Positions 24,971 to 33,186 of a stretch of DNA of 64,000 nt are shown in pieces. The position numbers and the translations under genes are program-made. A model generated the notes under the pieces. That model was not told the DNA's origin. It saw only the letters and a program-made list of their open reading frames with translations, and did not search any database. The DNA lies in the NCBI RefSeq assembly GCF_020700235.1, contig NZ_CP085301.1, positions 1,240,001-1,304,000 of the forward strand. The letters are read 5' to 3'. This stretch comes from Haladaptatus pallidirubidus (GTDB lineage: Archaea; Halobacteriota; Halobacteria; Halobacteriales; Haladaptataceae). Position 1 is the stretch's first letter. Each line of letters begins with the position of its first letter.

Positions 24971-25708
24971 CTATTCGCCATCGGAATTCCCTCCGTCGTC
25001 CGTCTCCGAACCGTCATTGAATTCCTCGACGACGGCATCGACCATCTCGTCTCGCTGTAAGTTTGCCTTCACGCCAACCTCCTTTGCGATGGACTGAAGC
25101 TCCGAGTAGTCCATCGTTTCGAGCAGGTCGCGGTACGTCTCCTCCCGGATAGTCTGCACGTCGTCGGCGCTGAGGTCGCTCGCGTCGATGCTGGACGCCG
25201 CGCTGGTCGCCTCGTCGTCGGCCTCGTTCGTCTCCGTCACCGCTTCCTCGGCAGTTTCTTGTGCGGTGTCGCTCGCCTCACTCGCTCCTTCTTTGACGGT
25301 TTCGGCGGCTTTTTCCGTGGTTTCTTCGGCGGTCTCCTTCGCGTCGTCCAGCGCCTTCTCCCGCTGTTCAACGTACCCACGAAGCGCATCCTCGATGGGT
25401 TCCCGAAATTGCGGTTGGCGCAGCGTCCGACCGACCGCCACGACGAGCGCCCTTCCGAGGCGGTGAAGCAGTGACCGGTCGCCCTCCTCGTCGCTACTCT
25501 TGAACGGTACTTTGGAAGCGGCGCGGTCAACCGCGACTCGACCGAGTTGGCGTCCGGCGAGCGCGCCAACCGCCTCGCCGAACGCCCGCCCGAGCGACGC
25601 CCCATCGACCTGCTCGGTCACGCTGTCGCCGGCCACCAGCGAGCTGACATCTAACTGCTCGGTGAGTTCGTCCGTAACCGCTTCTTTCGGGTCGGGTGTG
25701 TCGGTCAT
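24971..25708 (-). CDS. Glycine-zipper and coiled-coil protein with SAP/Rho-N-like end, third operon gene
   Basis: 245 residues in three parts. Residues 35-60 carry a glycine-zipper core (SLGRAFGEAVGALAGRQLGR). Residues about 105-160 form an Ala/Glu/Lys/Thr repeat (KETAEETTEKAAETVKEGAS) like LEA-type coiled coils. The C-terminal about 45 residues (YRDLLETMDYSELQSIAKEV, then GVKANLQRDEMVDAVVEEF) resemble SAP or Rho-N domains, which often bind nucleic acid. The ATG overlaps the stop of the preceding gene by ATGA (25705-25708), so translation is coupled. The zipper resembles that of the second gene. Confidence 0.75.
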   Translation of the reverse strand: MTDTPDPKEAVTDELTEQLDVSSLVAGDSVTEQVDGASLGRAFGEAVGALAGRQLGRVAVDRAASKVPFKSSDEEGDRSLLHRLGRALVVAVGRTLRQPQFREPIEDALRGYVEQREKALDDAKETAEETTEKAAETVKEGASEASDTAQETAEEAVTETNEADDEATSAASSIDASDLSADDVQTIREETYRDLLETMDYSELQSIAKEVGVKANLQRDEMVDAVVEEFNDGSETDDGGNSDGE

Positions 25709-26028
25709 GCGTTCTCACCCTCGTCGGTTTCGTCCTCGCTATTGGTCGAATCTCCTTCGCTCGCCCCGTCTTCGCCGTCGTCTCCATCGTCGTTCTCCCC
25801 TTCCGCGTCCGATGCGGAATCGAGGAGGGAGTCCAACAGCAGGACACCGAGGAGGCCGCCGAGCCACCCACCGAGGTTCCGCCCGACGAACGCTCCGATT
25901 GTCTCGCCGAGTGACTCCACCGACGTTTCGTCGTCGAACTCCCCGTTGAGCGGCGTGTCCGCGAACACCGCTTCGAAATCGATGTTCCGAACCGCCTCTC
26001 CGAAGTCGAGCGGCGTATCGTTGCTCAT
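25705..26028 (-). CDS. Small glycine-zipper membrane-like protein, second operon gene
   Basis: 107 residues. A polar N-terminus (FGEAVRNIDFEAVFADTPL) precedes SLGETIGAFVGRNLGGWLGG and LLGVLLLDSLL, one glycine-zipper hydrophobic segment at about residues 40-70. The tail is almost only Asp, Glu, Gly and Ser. The zipper pattern S-L-G-x3-G-x2-V/A-G-R-x-L-G also occurs in the third gene, suggesting an old duplication. It overlaps both neighbours by ATGA. Glycine zippers usually drive packing of helices in membranes or oligomers; the partner is not known. Confidence 0.75.
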   Translation of the reverse strand: MSNDTPLDFGEAVRNIDFEAVFADTPLNGEFDDETSVESLGETIGAFVGRNLGGWLGGLLGVLLLDSLLDSASDAEGENDDGDDGEDGASEGDSTNSEDETDEGENA

Positions 26029-26720
26029 GCTTCGGACTCTGCTCCGTCCGTGGACTCGTCGCCGAACATTTCGTCGACGAGTTCCTTGAGAACCGTCGTC
26101 AGCAGTTCGTCGAGCGGAACGTCCGACAGCGCGTCGCTCACCGAGTCGCGGGCGGAGTCAACCGCCGACGAGAGCGGACTGGCATCGGAGTCCTCGGAGT
26201 CCTCGTCGGAGCCGCCGAACAGACCCTCGAAGAGACTCCCGGAGAACAGATTCCCCAGCAGTCCGCCCGAGCCACTTCCGAGCAGGTTCCCGACCCCGGA
26301 GAGCAGGTTCCCCAGTAGCCGACCGGGACCGCTTACCGCCGTCACGTCCAACTCGACTTCGTTGAGGTCGACTTCGAGACCGAGCAGGTCGAGAAATAGC
26401 CCTTCGAGGTCGAGGTACAACACCGTCGTCTCCCCTTCCTCTCGATAGCCGTACTCCTCTGACCCCTCGCCCTCTTCGGCTGTCTCCGCTTCTCCCTCTG
26501 TTTCTCCTTCCGTCTGTTCTTCCGACGACTCCTCGTCGTTTTGCTCGTCAGTCGTCTCCTCGGTCTCCTCCGACGCGCTCTCTTCTTCTGATTCCTCTTC
26601 CTCGCCACCGTCCGTTAACAACCGGTTCCTGTTCGAATCGTCCGTGATGTCGCCGTTGGCGGAATCGGTGTCGCGCTGTTCGTGGCAGTACGAATCGCTA
26701 CGCTCGGCTTTCTCTATCAT
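26025..26720 (-). CDS. Acidic protein with LLGL/LLGNLL domain, first operon gene
   Basis: 231 residues from the ATG at 26720; a start at 26756 would add 12 residues. A long Glu/Ser/Thr stretch (about residues 35-90) is followed by a hydrophobic domain: VLYLDLEGLFLDLLGLEVDLNEVELDVTAV then GPGRLLGNLLSGVGNLLG. That LLGL-beta-LLGNLL pattern occurs, as I recall, in uncharacterised bacterial and archaeal proteins. A Gly/Ser/Leu-rich segment follows, then an amphipathic helix (LSSAVDSARDSVSDALSDV) and an acidic end. No enzyme motif. First gene of a four-gene unit; its stop overlaps the next start by ATGA. Confidence 0.75.
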   Translation of the reverse strand: MIEKAERSDSYCHEQRDTDSANGDITDDSNRNRLLTDGGEEEESEEESASEETEETTDEQNDEESSEEQTEGETEGEAETAEEGEGSEEYGYREEGETTVLYLDLEGLFLDLLGLEVDLNEVELDVTAVSGPGRLLGNLLSGVGNLLGSGSGGLLGNLFSGSLFEGLFGGSDEDSEDSDASPLSSAVDSARDSVSDALSDVPLDELLTTVLKELVDEMFGDESTDGAESEA

Positions 26721-26721
26721 A

Positions 26722-26753
26722 GTAACCAACTTGCTTTTAAATAGTATGGTTAC
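26722..26753 (-). promoter_or_regulatory. Inverted repeat around a TATA box at the head of the acidic operon
   Basis: GTAACCA (26722-26728) and TGGTTAC (26747-26753) are a perfect inverted repeat with an 18-base spacer. The spacer contains TTTAAA (26736-26741), a candidate TATA box read leftward. A repressor bound to both arms would cover the box. The TATA is close to the first ATG at 26720, so the true start point and first codon are uncertain. Confidence 0.45.
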
Positions 26754-26756
26754 CAC

Positions 26757-27120
26757 TAAGACGTTCTGGCTATCTGTGCAAGCTTATTCAGTACTCTTTG
26801 TTTCCAGAAACGAGACATCAATTTCGGTAACGAATGTCGCTACCCGACGCTTTGCTTCGATTTTCACGACCACTGTTCATTCTTTGTTTGGTATATGTTC
26901 TCTAATTTTGCTCTCTTGAAAATTTGCTTGTAAGACCCTGTTTCAACGAGTTTTTCGACGACATCTCTCTGTGAACTCCAGTCTCGTCTGTGAAGTTCCA
27001 ATCACAGTTGCCCACCTACTCGCTGGTCTGCCGCCGTCACTCCGGTTCGTACACGAGAATCGTGCCCGGACTGCGGACGAGTATCAGCTATTCTCGATGG
27101 TAAATCGGATTCGTATTCTT
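26757..27120. other. AT-rich intergenic stretch without a gene
   Basis: About 360 bases between the operon and the decayed YedK gene. It is AT-richer than its surroundings and rich in TTT and AAA runs. I see no supported coding frame, tRNA or clear repeat. The open frame entering from 26971 is just the out-of-family extension of the pseudogene frame. Confidence 0.6.
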
Positions 27121-27544
27121 ATGTGCGGTCGTATATCACTGTTCGCTCCCGAAGCCGACCTTACAGAGTGGTTCGACGCGAAACCGACCCGTCCGATTCG
27201 ACCCCGGTACAACATCGCGCCGGGTCAAGACACCCGGTCGTTCGAAACGACGCACTCGACGAAATGCACTTTCCGACGTGGGGTTTCGTCCCTCACTGAG
27301 CCGACGAATTCAGGGACGGTCACATCAACGTCGCGCGGAGACCCTGGCGGAGAACGAAGAACCGCAGTGGCTTCACGGCGACGAGGAGGAGCGGGAATCG
27401 GTGTTAGGTACCTTCCCCGGAAACGAGATGCGGGTCTACCCCGTCTCGAAACGGGTTAACAGCCCGAAAAACGATTTGCCGGAGTTGGTCGAGGAAGTGG
27501 TAGCGGATGAGGATTTACAGACCGGTTTGGAGGATTTCAATTAA
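27121..27544 (+). pseudogene. Decayed YedK/HMCES-type (SRAP) gene
   Basis: The 5' part begins MCGRISLFAPEADLTEWFD with PRYNIAPGQD: the SRAP signature, in which Cys2 links covalently to abasic DNA. After that a one-base frame change gives MHFPTWGFVPH followed by a TGA where a Trp is expected, then FRDGHIN. The 3' part in yet another frame reads RAETLAENE, then jumps to WLHGDEEERESVLGTFP and VYPVSKRVNSPKNDLPELVEEV, the normal C-terminus. The central about 90 residues with the catalytic His and Glu region are missing. The gene therefore has deletions, a stop and frameshifts. Confidence 0.75.
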
Positions 27545-27705
27545 CCGATTCCCGAATGGCCGAGAAACCTATTTCATCGTCGCTCCCGAATCTCGCGCGG
27601 CCGTACCGTGCTCCGTCGAGCGTGCTTCTCTAGTACTTACGAAACACATAATCCGCTTATTACGGAGTACATAATAATCCCACCACGACGTTTTCATGCG
27701 AACGG

Positions 27706-28413
27706 ATGAGACGTAACGGATTTCTCACGATAGCAGTCGTTTTCACCGTCTTGTTGGCTGGCTGTAGTGGTTTCGGATCCACCGACACCACCACAACGGA
27801 GACGACGACTACGGGGACCCCCCCGGCTGAACAGACAACGACGACGGAGAGTTCGGACTCCTCCACGACGACCACGTCTGCGTCAACGACCGCAACGACC
27901 ACGTCTGCGTCAACGACCGCGACGACCACCGAATCGGACTCGGAATCGTGGTCGAAACCTTCGTCCCCGAACACGCCGCTCCAGAACAACATGGATTCGG
28001 AAGACAGGGATGAACCTCGAATCAAGAGCGTCGAGGCCGTGGACACGACTGAGGCGAGCGGTGGCGGCTATTCGGACTTCAACCTGAAAATCAACGCCGA
28101 TACGCTGATGGATGACGTTGACCCGGCGGAACACGGTACCGTGCGGGGCGAACCGTACTTCCTCGTTTACGCTGACGGCTCGCTCGACAACCAATCGCGC
28201 TTCAGCTACACCAACGGCACCCTCATCGAGCGAAAACAGGTCTCCCACGACGAGAACGGCGAGTTCGTCATCGACGTTCGTCCCGGCGGCCTCGAAGAGG
28301 CGGGAGCAGACGGTGAGGTCACGCTACTGGTTCTGCTGATGGACGAAGACAAAGACTGGGACGACATCTACGGCGTCAGCAGGGTTACCGTCAAATACTC
28401 CCCCGAGGAGTAA
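27706..28413 (+). CDS. Thr-rich lipoprotein
   Basis: 235 residues. The signal peptide ends in a lipobox LLAGC with Cys22 likely lipidated. Residues about 28-90 are a Thr/Ser/Glu linker typical of glycosylated haloarchaeal surface proteins. The C-terminal domain (residues 105-235) is a predicted beta sandwich (YSDFNLKINADTLMDDV, PYFLVYADGSLDN, FVIDVRPGGLEEAG). It contains a nine-residue internal repeat TTTSASTTA encoded by a 27-base tandem repeat. Function unknown; probably membrane-anchored outside the cell. Confidence 0.8.
   Translation: MRRNGFLTIAVVFTVLLAGCSGFGSTDTTTTETTTTGTPPAEQTTTTESSDSSTTTTSASTTATTTSASTTATTTESDSESWSKPSSPNTPLQNNMDSEDRDEPRIKSVEAVDTTEASGGGYSDFNLKINADTLMDDVDPAEHGTVRGEPYFLVYADGSLDNQSRFSYTNGTLIERKQVSHDENGEFVIDVRPGGLEEAGADGEVTLLVLLMDEDKDWDDIYGVSRVTVKYSPEE
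27868..27921 (+). repeat. 27-base tandem duplication inside the lipoprotein linker
   Basis: The unit starting ACGACCACGTCTGCGTCAAC occurs twice head-to-tail with a period of 27 bases (27868 and 27895). It is in frame, so it adds nine residues of Thr/Ser linker. The near identity of the two copies suggests a recent slippage event. Confidence 0.75.
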
Positions 28414-28567
28414 GCGCTCGGCAGTCTCGACGGATTCGAAATCGAATATTTTCTGGGACGTAACTTACTAACAGTGCAGAAGAGGGCTGCGATAGCATTT
28501 CTCGCGTGGTCGCTGACGCTCGTATCGAACCCTGATATTTAATCCGGCTCTGGCACGGAGCGAGTGT

Positions 28568-28798
28568 ATGGTAAAATTCGAGGTGACGATACCGGATCGT
28601 ATCGACAGCGACATCGACCGTCTCGTTGACCAAGGTGATTTCCTGAATCGAGAGAAAGCGGTCGAGGATCTCCTCACGCTCGGTATCTCGTCCTACGGTG
28701 TGACTGACGACACCGACAACACGATGGACGATGACTTGTTTACGCAGGCCGTCGATGACCAACACGACCCGGCCAGCCAGCGGGACGAACCGCTCTAA
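28568..28798 (+). CDS. Ribbon-helix-helix-like small protein
   Basis: 76 residues. The N-terminus KFEVTIPDRIDSDIDRLVDQGDFLNREKAVEDLLTLGI has the beta-strand plus two helices of CopG/ribbon-helix-helix DNA-binding proteins. The tail is acidic and polar (DDTDNTMDDDLF). I recall close haloarchaeal relatives as a DUF7120-type family. It is probably a transcriptional regulator, with unknown target. Its upstream TATA-like GATATTTAATCC (about 28534-28545) gives a leaderless start. Confidence 0.72.
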   Translation: MVKFEVTIPDRIDSDIDRLVDQGDFLNREKAVEDLLTLGISSYGVTDDTDNTMDDDLFTQAVDDQHDPASQRDEPL

Positions 28799-28899
28799 CT
28801 TTTCGAACCGGCGAGCCGGTTCGTTCATAATTTCTGGCATAACAGCTCTGACGCGAGCACACGCTACACGGTGCTCGCCGACCTGTTCACGGAAGAAAG

Positions 28900-28973
28900 G
28901 TCCAGGTGCGAGAATCGAACCCGCGTCCCAGCCTCCACAAGGCTGGAGGATAGTCCACTACCCCAACCCGGAC
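28900..28973 (-). tRNA. tRNA-His (GUG) with encoded G-1
   Basis: 74 bases including G-1. The 5' G at 28973 sits opposite the discriminator C73 at 28900, the histidine identity pair. The acceptor stem TCCGGGT pairs with ACCTGGA (one G-U). The anticodon stem CAGCC/GGCTG closes loop TTGTGGA with anticodon GTG, and the T-arm is CGGGTTCGATTCTCG. CCA is not encoded. Confidence 0.93.
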
Positions 28974-29058
28974 ACGCATATCGTGGTTACCCGGTGAGAT
29001 TAAAATACGTTTCGAAAGTGGGCGTGTACTGTGATTGTCTCTACCGTGCGAACAGGAC

Positions 29059-29457
29059 TCACTTTTCTTTCTCCGGGTTCTCCAGTCGAAATCGACGGGT
29101 TCGCTGACCGTCGAACCACGGGCCGGAGTCGGATTCTTCGAATCCGACATTTTCCACAACCTCCGCGGTGTCTTCCTCGGGTTCCGGTAACAGTATCTCG
29201 ACCGGCATGGATTCGCGTTCGGCGAAGCGAATCGGTTCGTCCATGAGGCGTTTGCAGGCCGATTTCGTTCCAAACAGATGCGTAACGTAAACTGTCTCCT
29301 CGTCGGCTTCGAAGCCGACGAAGCCTTCGATTTTCTGGTCTGCTTCGGCTACGGAAACGGTTCGGTCATGTACCACGTCGGTCATTACTTCGGCCGGAAC
29401 CTCGGCGAGTGCCGCGAGGCGTCCCCCGTCCGCTTCCACTGCATCTCGGACGCGCAT
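29059..29457 (-). CDS. GNAT-like N-acetyltransferase domain protein
   Basis: 132 residues. The start MRVRDAVEADGGRLAALAEVP is the usual first strand and helix of GNAT proteins, followed by beta strands KIEGFVGFEADEETVYVTHLFG. The canonical acetyl-CoA motif (Q/RxxGxG/A) is not evident; the region where it should lie reads GTKSACKRLMDE. The C-terminal NVGFEESDSGPWFDG resembles the GNAT GF-E end. It could be a degenerate or very divergent acetyltransferase. It is divergent from the KaiC-like gene with a 71-base gap. Confidence 0.65.
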   Translation of the reverse strand: MRVRDAVEADGGRLAALAEVPAEVMTDVVHDRTVSVAEADQKIEGFVGFEADEETVYVTHLFGTKSACKRLMDEPIRFAERESMPVEILLPEPEEDTAEVVENVGFEESDSGPWFDGQRTRRFRLENPEKEK

Positions 29458-29528
29458 AGGTGGAGTTCTCGTTCCCGCGCATTAAAACCGGGAGTAGCTT
29501 CATTTCGTTCGCGTTCTAATGCTTGTGT

Positions 29529-30587
29529 ATGGATGGCACACCCGAGGAAACAGAGCAAAATTGGTGTGATTTCTGTCGTCTCCCGTGTCCGCAGGATCCA
29601 GTACTGTCGAAGTACGATTCGGATACCTACGAATTTTGTTCGGAGACATGTCGAGACGAGATGGCGGAAAACGATCGAGTGTTCACCGAATATCACGGAT
29701 TTCGACAGGTCGCTACGGGCGTTTCGGGATTGGACGACCATCTTCCACAGGGGTTGCCGCGGAATTCTTTCGTCCTCGTGTCGGGCGAAGGCGGCACGCG
29801 GAACAGTGCGATTCAGGCCGAACTCGTCTGGCGAACCCTCGGCCGCGACGAATCCGCAGTCATCCTCAGTTTCACCGAACCGCCTGTGTCCGTGGTCGAG
29901 CAGTTTCTCTCGTTGGAGTGGAACGTTCTGCCGTATCTCGAAGCGGGCCAACTGCACATCATCGACTGCTTTACCTACCGGGTCAACGACCGTAAGCGGA
30001 TGTTTGCCCGAATGGATGACTGGAACCAGTTTCTCCATCGCATCACCAGTTCCGCGACGACCACGGTGCGCGACCCGAGCGACACGAGCGAACTCCAGAA
30101 CAAACTCGACAACTGCCTCGAATCGTTGTCGATGAGCGACTCCGGAGTCGTCGTCATAGACTCGTTGACGGAGTTCGGAACGCTGGTACAACCGGTGCAA
30201 GCGTACGATTTCGTGAAGGACGTGCGAGCGGACGTGTGCAAAGGCCGCTTCGTCCCGGTGTTTGCGGGTGCCACCTTCGCCGGGGACGAGGCCGTTTTCC
30301 CGCACGATATGGCTTACGTCATGGACGACCTCATCGACTTGCAGTTGAACGGGTCGGTCATCGAGGACGTGCTCGTCAAACGGATTCGAATCCGGAAGAT
30401 GAACGGCGTCCTCACCATTCCCGAGTGGGTCGCTTACGAGTACACCGGCGGGGATGGGTTGGTTTCGTTCGACCCGCTCGAAGAGCTCGAAAAGTCGGAA
30501 GAGATGCTCGGAACACGGTCCGAATCCCCGCCCGACGACGGCCGCCCTGCCGCGGACGAGTCCTCGAAGATCGATGCGCCTGAGTGA
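29529..30587 (+). CDS. KaiC/RadA-like ATPase domain protein with zinc finger and defective P-loop
   Basis: 352 residues. Residues 12-45 hold a TRASH-like metal motif (CDFC at 13-16, CSETC at 37-41). Residues 58-310 resemble haloarchaeal KaiC-like RAD55 ATPases: VATGVSGLDDHLPQGLPRN, VLSFTEPP, a Walker B VVVIDSLTEF near residue 205, and KRIRIRKMNG. The Walker A reads GEGGTRNS at residues 86-93, where a functional loop needs GK(S/T) at the end; the invariant Lys is Asn92. I infer weak or no ATP hydrolysis. Haloarchaeal homologues are annotated HTR-like. The frameshifted beta-helix gene ends 37 bases away, convergent. Confidence 0.78.
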   Translation: MDGTPEETEQNWCDFCRLPCPQDPVLSKYDSDTYEFCSETCRDEMAENDRVFTEYHGFRQVATGVSGLDDHLPQGLPRNSFVLVSGEGGTRNSAIQAELVWRTLGRDESAVILSFTEPPVSVVEQFLSLEWNVLPYLEAGQLHIIDCFTYRVNDRKRMFARMDDWNQFLHRITSSATTTVRDPSDTSELQNKLDNCLESLSMSDSGVVVIDSLTEFGTLVQPVQAYDFVKDVRADVCKGRFVPVFAGATFAGDEAVFPHDMAYVMDDLIDLQLNGSVIEDVLVKRIRIRKMNGVLTIPEWVAYEYTGGDGLVSFDPLEELEKSEEMLGTRSESPPDDGRPAADESSKIDAPE

Positions 30588-30624
30588 CTGACCCGACGGA
30601 ATGGGCGATGCTGTGGCCGTCTGT

Positions 30625-32959
30625 TTAGGTGGAGCCTTCGAAGACACCATACCCAACCACTTCCGTGGTGTGGGCGGTTTCCGTATCGGCGCTTTGCTCC
30701 TCTGCACTTGGATGTCGACGCCGGTACTGGTCAGGTTTCGGTACCGGAGGCTTGCCGTATCATCACCGTTGAACGTTTGCATATCCGCAACGAACTGTGG
30801 GTCGTCGTACTGTTGTTCGAACGTGAGACGAGTCCACTCGTCGGTAATCGAGTTTCCGGTTTGCTGTACTTCGAACGGTTGCCCGTTGAGTTCTCCCGTT
30901 GCTTGTTGGAGCGCGATGTAACCGACCGATTCAGTCACGTGTTCACTGTTCGCCTCTTCCTCCTGAAGCAGCACGTCGAACAACTGGGTCGAGACGTTCG
31001 ACACTCGCGTGACGATTGGGTCGTTGCCGTTGTACGTCTGAGATTGTGCCATAACCACCGGCTGGTTTCCGAAGAAGGAATCCAACGAAACGGTCGTTCC
31101 AGCGGTGGACGTCGATACCTGCCCGGATTTCACCTGATACGGAGACCCATCTCCGAGCCGTAGCTGGCGTTCACCCGGTTTCGCGGCGAGCGTATGATAG
31201 TTCTCGCTGACGTGCAGACCGTCCAGATACTCCCATTCTTCGAGTTGATACTCGAAGCCACCGTCGGTGACGTCTCTGATGCGAACGTGCACGGGCTGGT
31301 TGCCGTCCCAGTTCGGGGGCTTTGCAACGACGACGCCGTTCGGTGGCACGACCGACTCGGCTCGTCTCCACGTTCCTTGGTTGGCTGTGAGCTACTGTCG
31401 ATGCTGTTCACCAGTAGTGCTTGCTCGCTTCCCGGTTCGTATACCTCCCCATCGACCGTCCATGTCGCCGGTCCGCTCCCCGATGTTTCGATGATTCCGC
31501 CGCTTACGTAGAAGACGTGAGATTGCCCCGCCGGAACCGTTCCGCTGGCGCGCGTCGAGTTCGGCGGTCGTCTCGCCGAAATCGTCAGTGCCCAACCCAT
31601 GGCGATGGTTGCCCCGTCGTCTCCGCCGGGGAGAACGTGCGTTCCTCCCCTGATCGTGTAACTAGACGCCGAACTGTTGCCGGTGTTGTCGATACGAACG
31701 ACCTGCGCGGATTGCATCGGGACGGTACCGAGCGACGGAGGACTCGGTAGCGGCGGCGTCGTAATCGGCGCGGTTGGATTTCCATTGGTGGTCATTCTGT
31801 TGCTGACGTACGAGGAGTTGGTTTGGGGCCCGCTCCCGCCGAGGACGCCCGAGACTGGCCCCCACGTGTCCGGTTCCTGTCCGATGAACACGGCGTACTC
31901 CGAATTGTGGTCGTTGCGGACGTGGACACCGTCAAGACGCAGTGTTTCGAGATTCACGGGAGTACCATCGTTCATCGTCCCTTCATAGGTGTAGATTGCG
32001 TCGTGATTCTTCGTGGAGGTGTAGCTGATACGGGTGTTCGCCACAATTATGTGGCGACAGGGAGCCGGTGCCGTAATCGCTCCGCCACAGCTCGAATCGT
32101 TGTATCGGTGATAGAAGTCGCTGTTTGTGACGGTCAACGTTCCGTTGTAACTGTCGATTTCTTGCTCAATATTCGTCGGCGCGTTGGCTTCCACGTTCAC
32201 GCCCCGCTGGAGCGATCCGTTCGACCACGTTTGTCGCGGATGTTGGGCGTTCTTTATCGAGACGCAGTTGTTCACCTCGGAATTGCCGCCGAGACGCATG
32301 CCGTTTTGCGTATTGCGGAAGAAGCAGTTGTATAGTTTCATCGCTCCCTGCGGTTTCTTCGCGTATATCGTGTTCTCTCCCCACAGCTCGAACCAACAGC
32401 GATTGAAATAGAGCTGTCCGCTTCCGGATTCGACCAGTATCGCGCGGCGGTTGCTCGCTTCGCTCGGGGCGCATGACCCTTCGTGGAAGTAGCAGTCCTG
32501 TAAGAGCCCGCGCGTACCCTCGGCAGAGGACAACCGGAAATACGTTCGTGCCTCTCCCGAGCTGTTCGACCCGACGTTGCCATCCGTGGCCGCCCGAACC
32601 TTGCCGCGGGTGAAGAGTCGTTTGAGTTCCCAGTTCCCCGAACTGGTGTTCATCCGCACGAACGGCGGCACCGCCGTATTTCGCATGTCGAGCTCAAAGC
32701 CGTCCAACACGAATCCTCTCGAATACACGTCTATCCATCGGATGCTGTCACCCGACTGTCCGGGGACAAGGCGCGCGCTGTCCGGTGCGATGAGTTCGAG
32801 GTCGTTCGTCCCCGACGGAACGACGAGTTCGTTAAGTCTGTAGGTTCCCGACGGGAAAATAATGGTCGTGTTGCTGCCGACGAGGTCGCCGAGGACGGGA
32901 TCAATGGCAGTTTCTCCGGTGTTGTTCGCACCTTCCTCGACGATGTTGTAGGTGGGCAT
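30625..32959 (-). pseudogene. Beta-helix adhesin-like gene broken by two frameshifts
   Basis: The first frame (32959 to about 31391, 520 codons) encodes a right-handed beta-helix protein (VLDGFELDMRN, DCYFHEGSC, VNNCVSIKNAQ, VANTRISYTS) then a Pro/Gly linker. Near 31389-31394 a missing base moves the reading frame: restored, it continues LTANQGTWRRAES and VVAKPPNWDGNQPVHVRIRD. A second missing base near 30698-30704 must be restored to give EEQSADTETAHTTEVVGYG and a stop at 30625-30627. The 3' part then holds three similar about 90-residue beta repeats (QTYNGNDPIVTRV type). It looks like a tail-fibre or surface adhesin, and is coupled to a 37-codon gene upstream. Confidence 0.7.
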
Positions 32960-33073
32960 TCAGATACCCCCTTTCGGTTGACGTTGTACGTCGGCCAATT
33001 CGTTGACATCGGTGTTTGCGCCGATAAGGCGCTTGGTTCGTTCCCGCTGCTTCGTTAATTTCTCTCGCCGCAT
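32960..33073 (-). CDS. 37-residue peptide coupled to the beta-helix gene
   Basis: A complete short frame: ATG at 33073 to TGA at 32960-32962, one codon from the beta-helix ATG at 32957-32959 (the stop and next start abut). The peptide starts MRREKLTKQRERTKRLIG (strongly basic) and ends with ELADVQRQPKGGI. Abutting stop and start suggests translational coupling. I recognise no family. It may be a small chaperone-like or junction protein for the large surface protein, or chance. Confidence 0.4.
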   Translation of the reverse strand: MRREKLTKQRERTKRLIGANTDVNELADVQRQPKGGI

Positions 33074-33186
33074 ACTTCTTGCAAACACCGTTTCGACCAT
33101 TGTTATTCATAGCCTGGATGTAAAATAATATATTCGGGCGCACCATAACAATACTCTTGGATGGTGATTTTATCGACGAGGCATGA

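Noticed and set aside
27868..27921. 27-base repeat as a CRISPR-like array
   Set aside because: Only two head-to-tail copies with no spacer, in frame, inside a Thr-rich lipoprotein. It is a simple duplication.
31385..31400. Programmed -1 frameshifting in the beta-helix gene
   Set aside because: The site has no slippery heptamer and no obvious downstream structure, and a second unrelated break occurs 700 bases later. Damage or sequence error is simpler.
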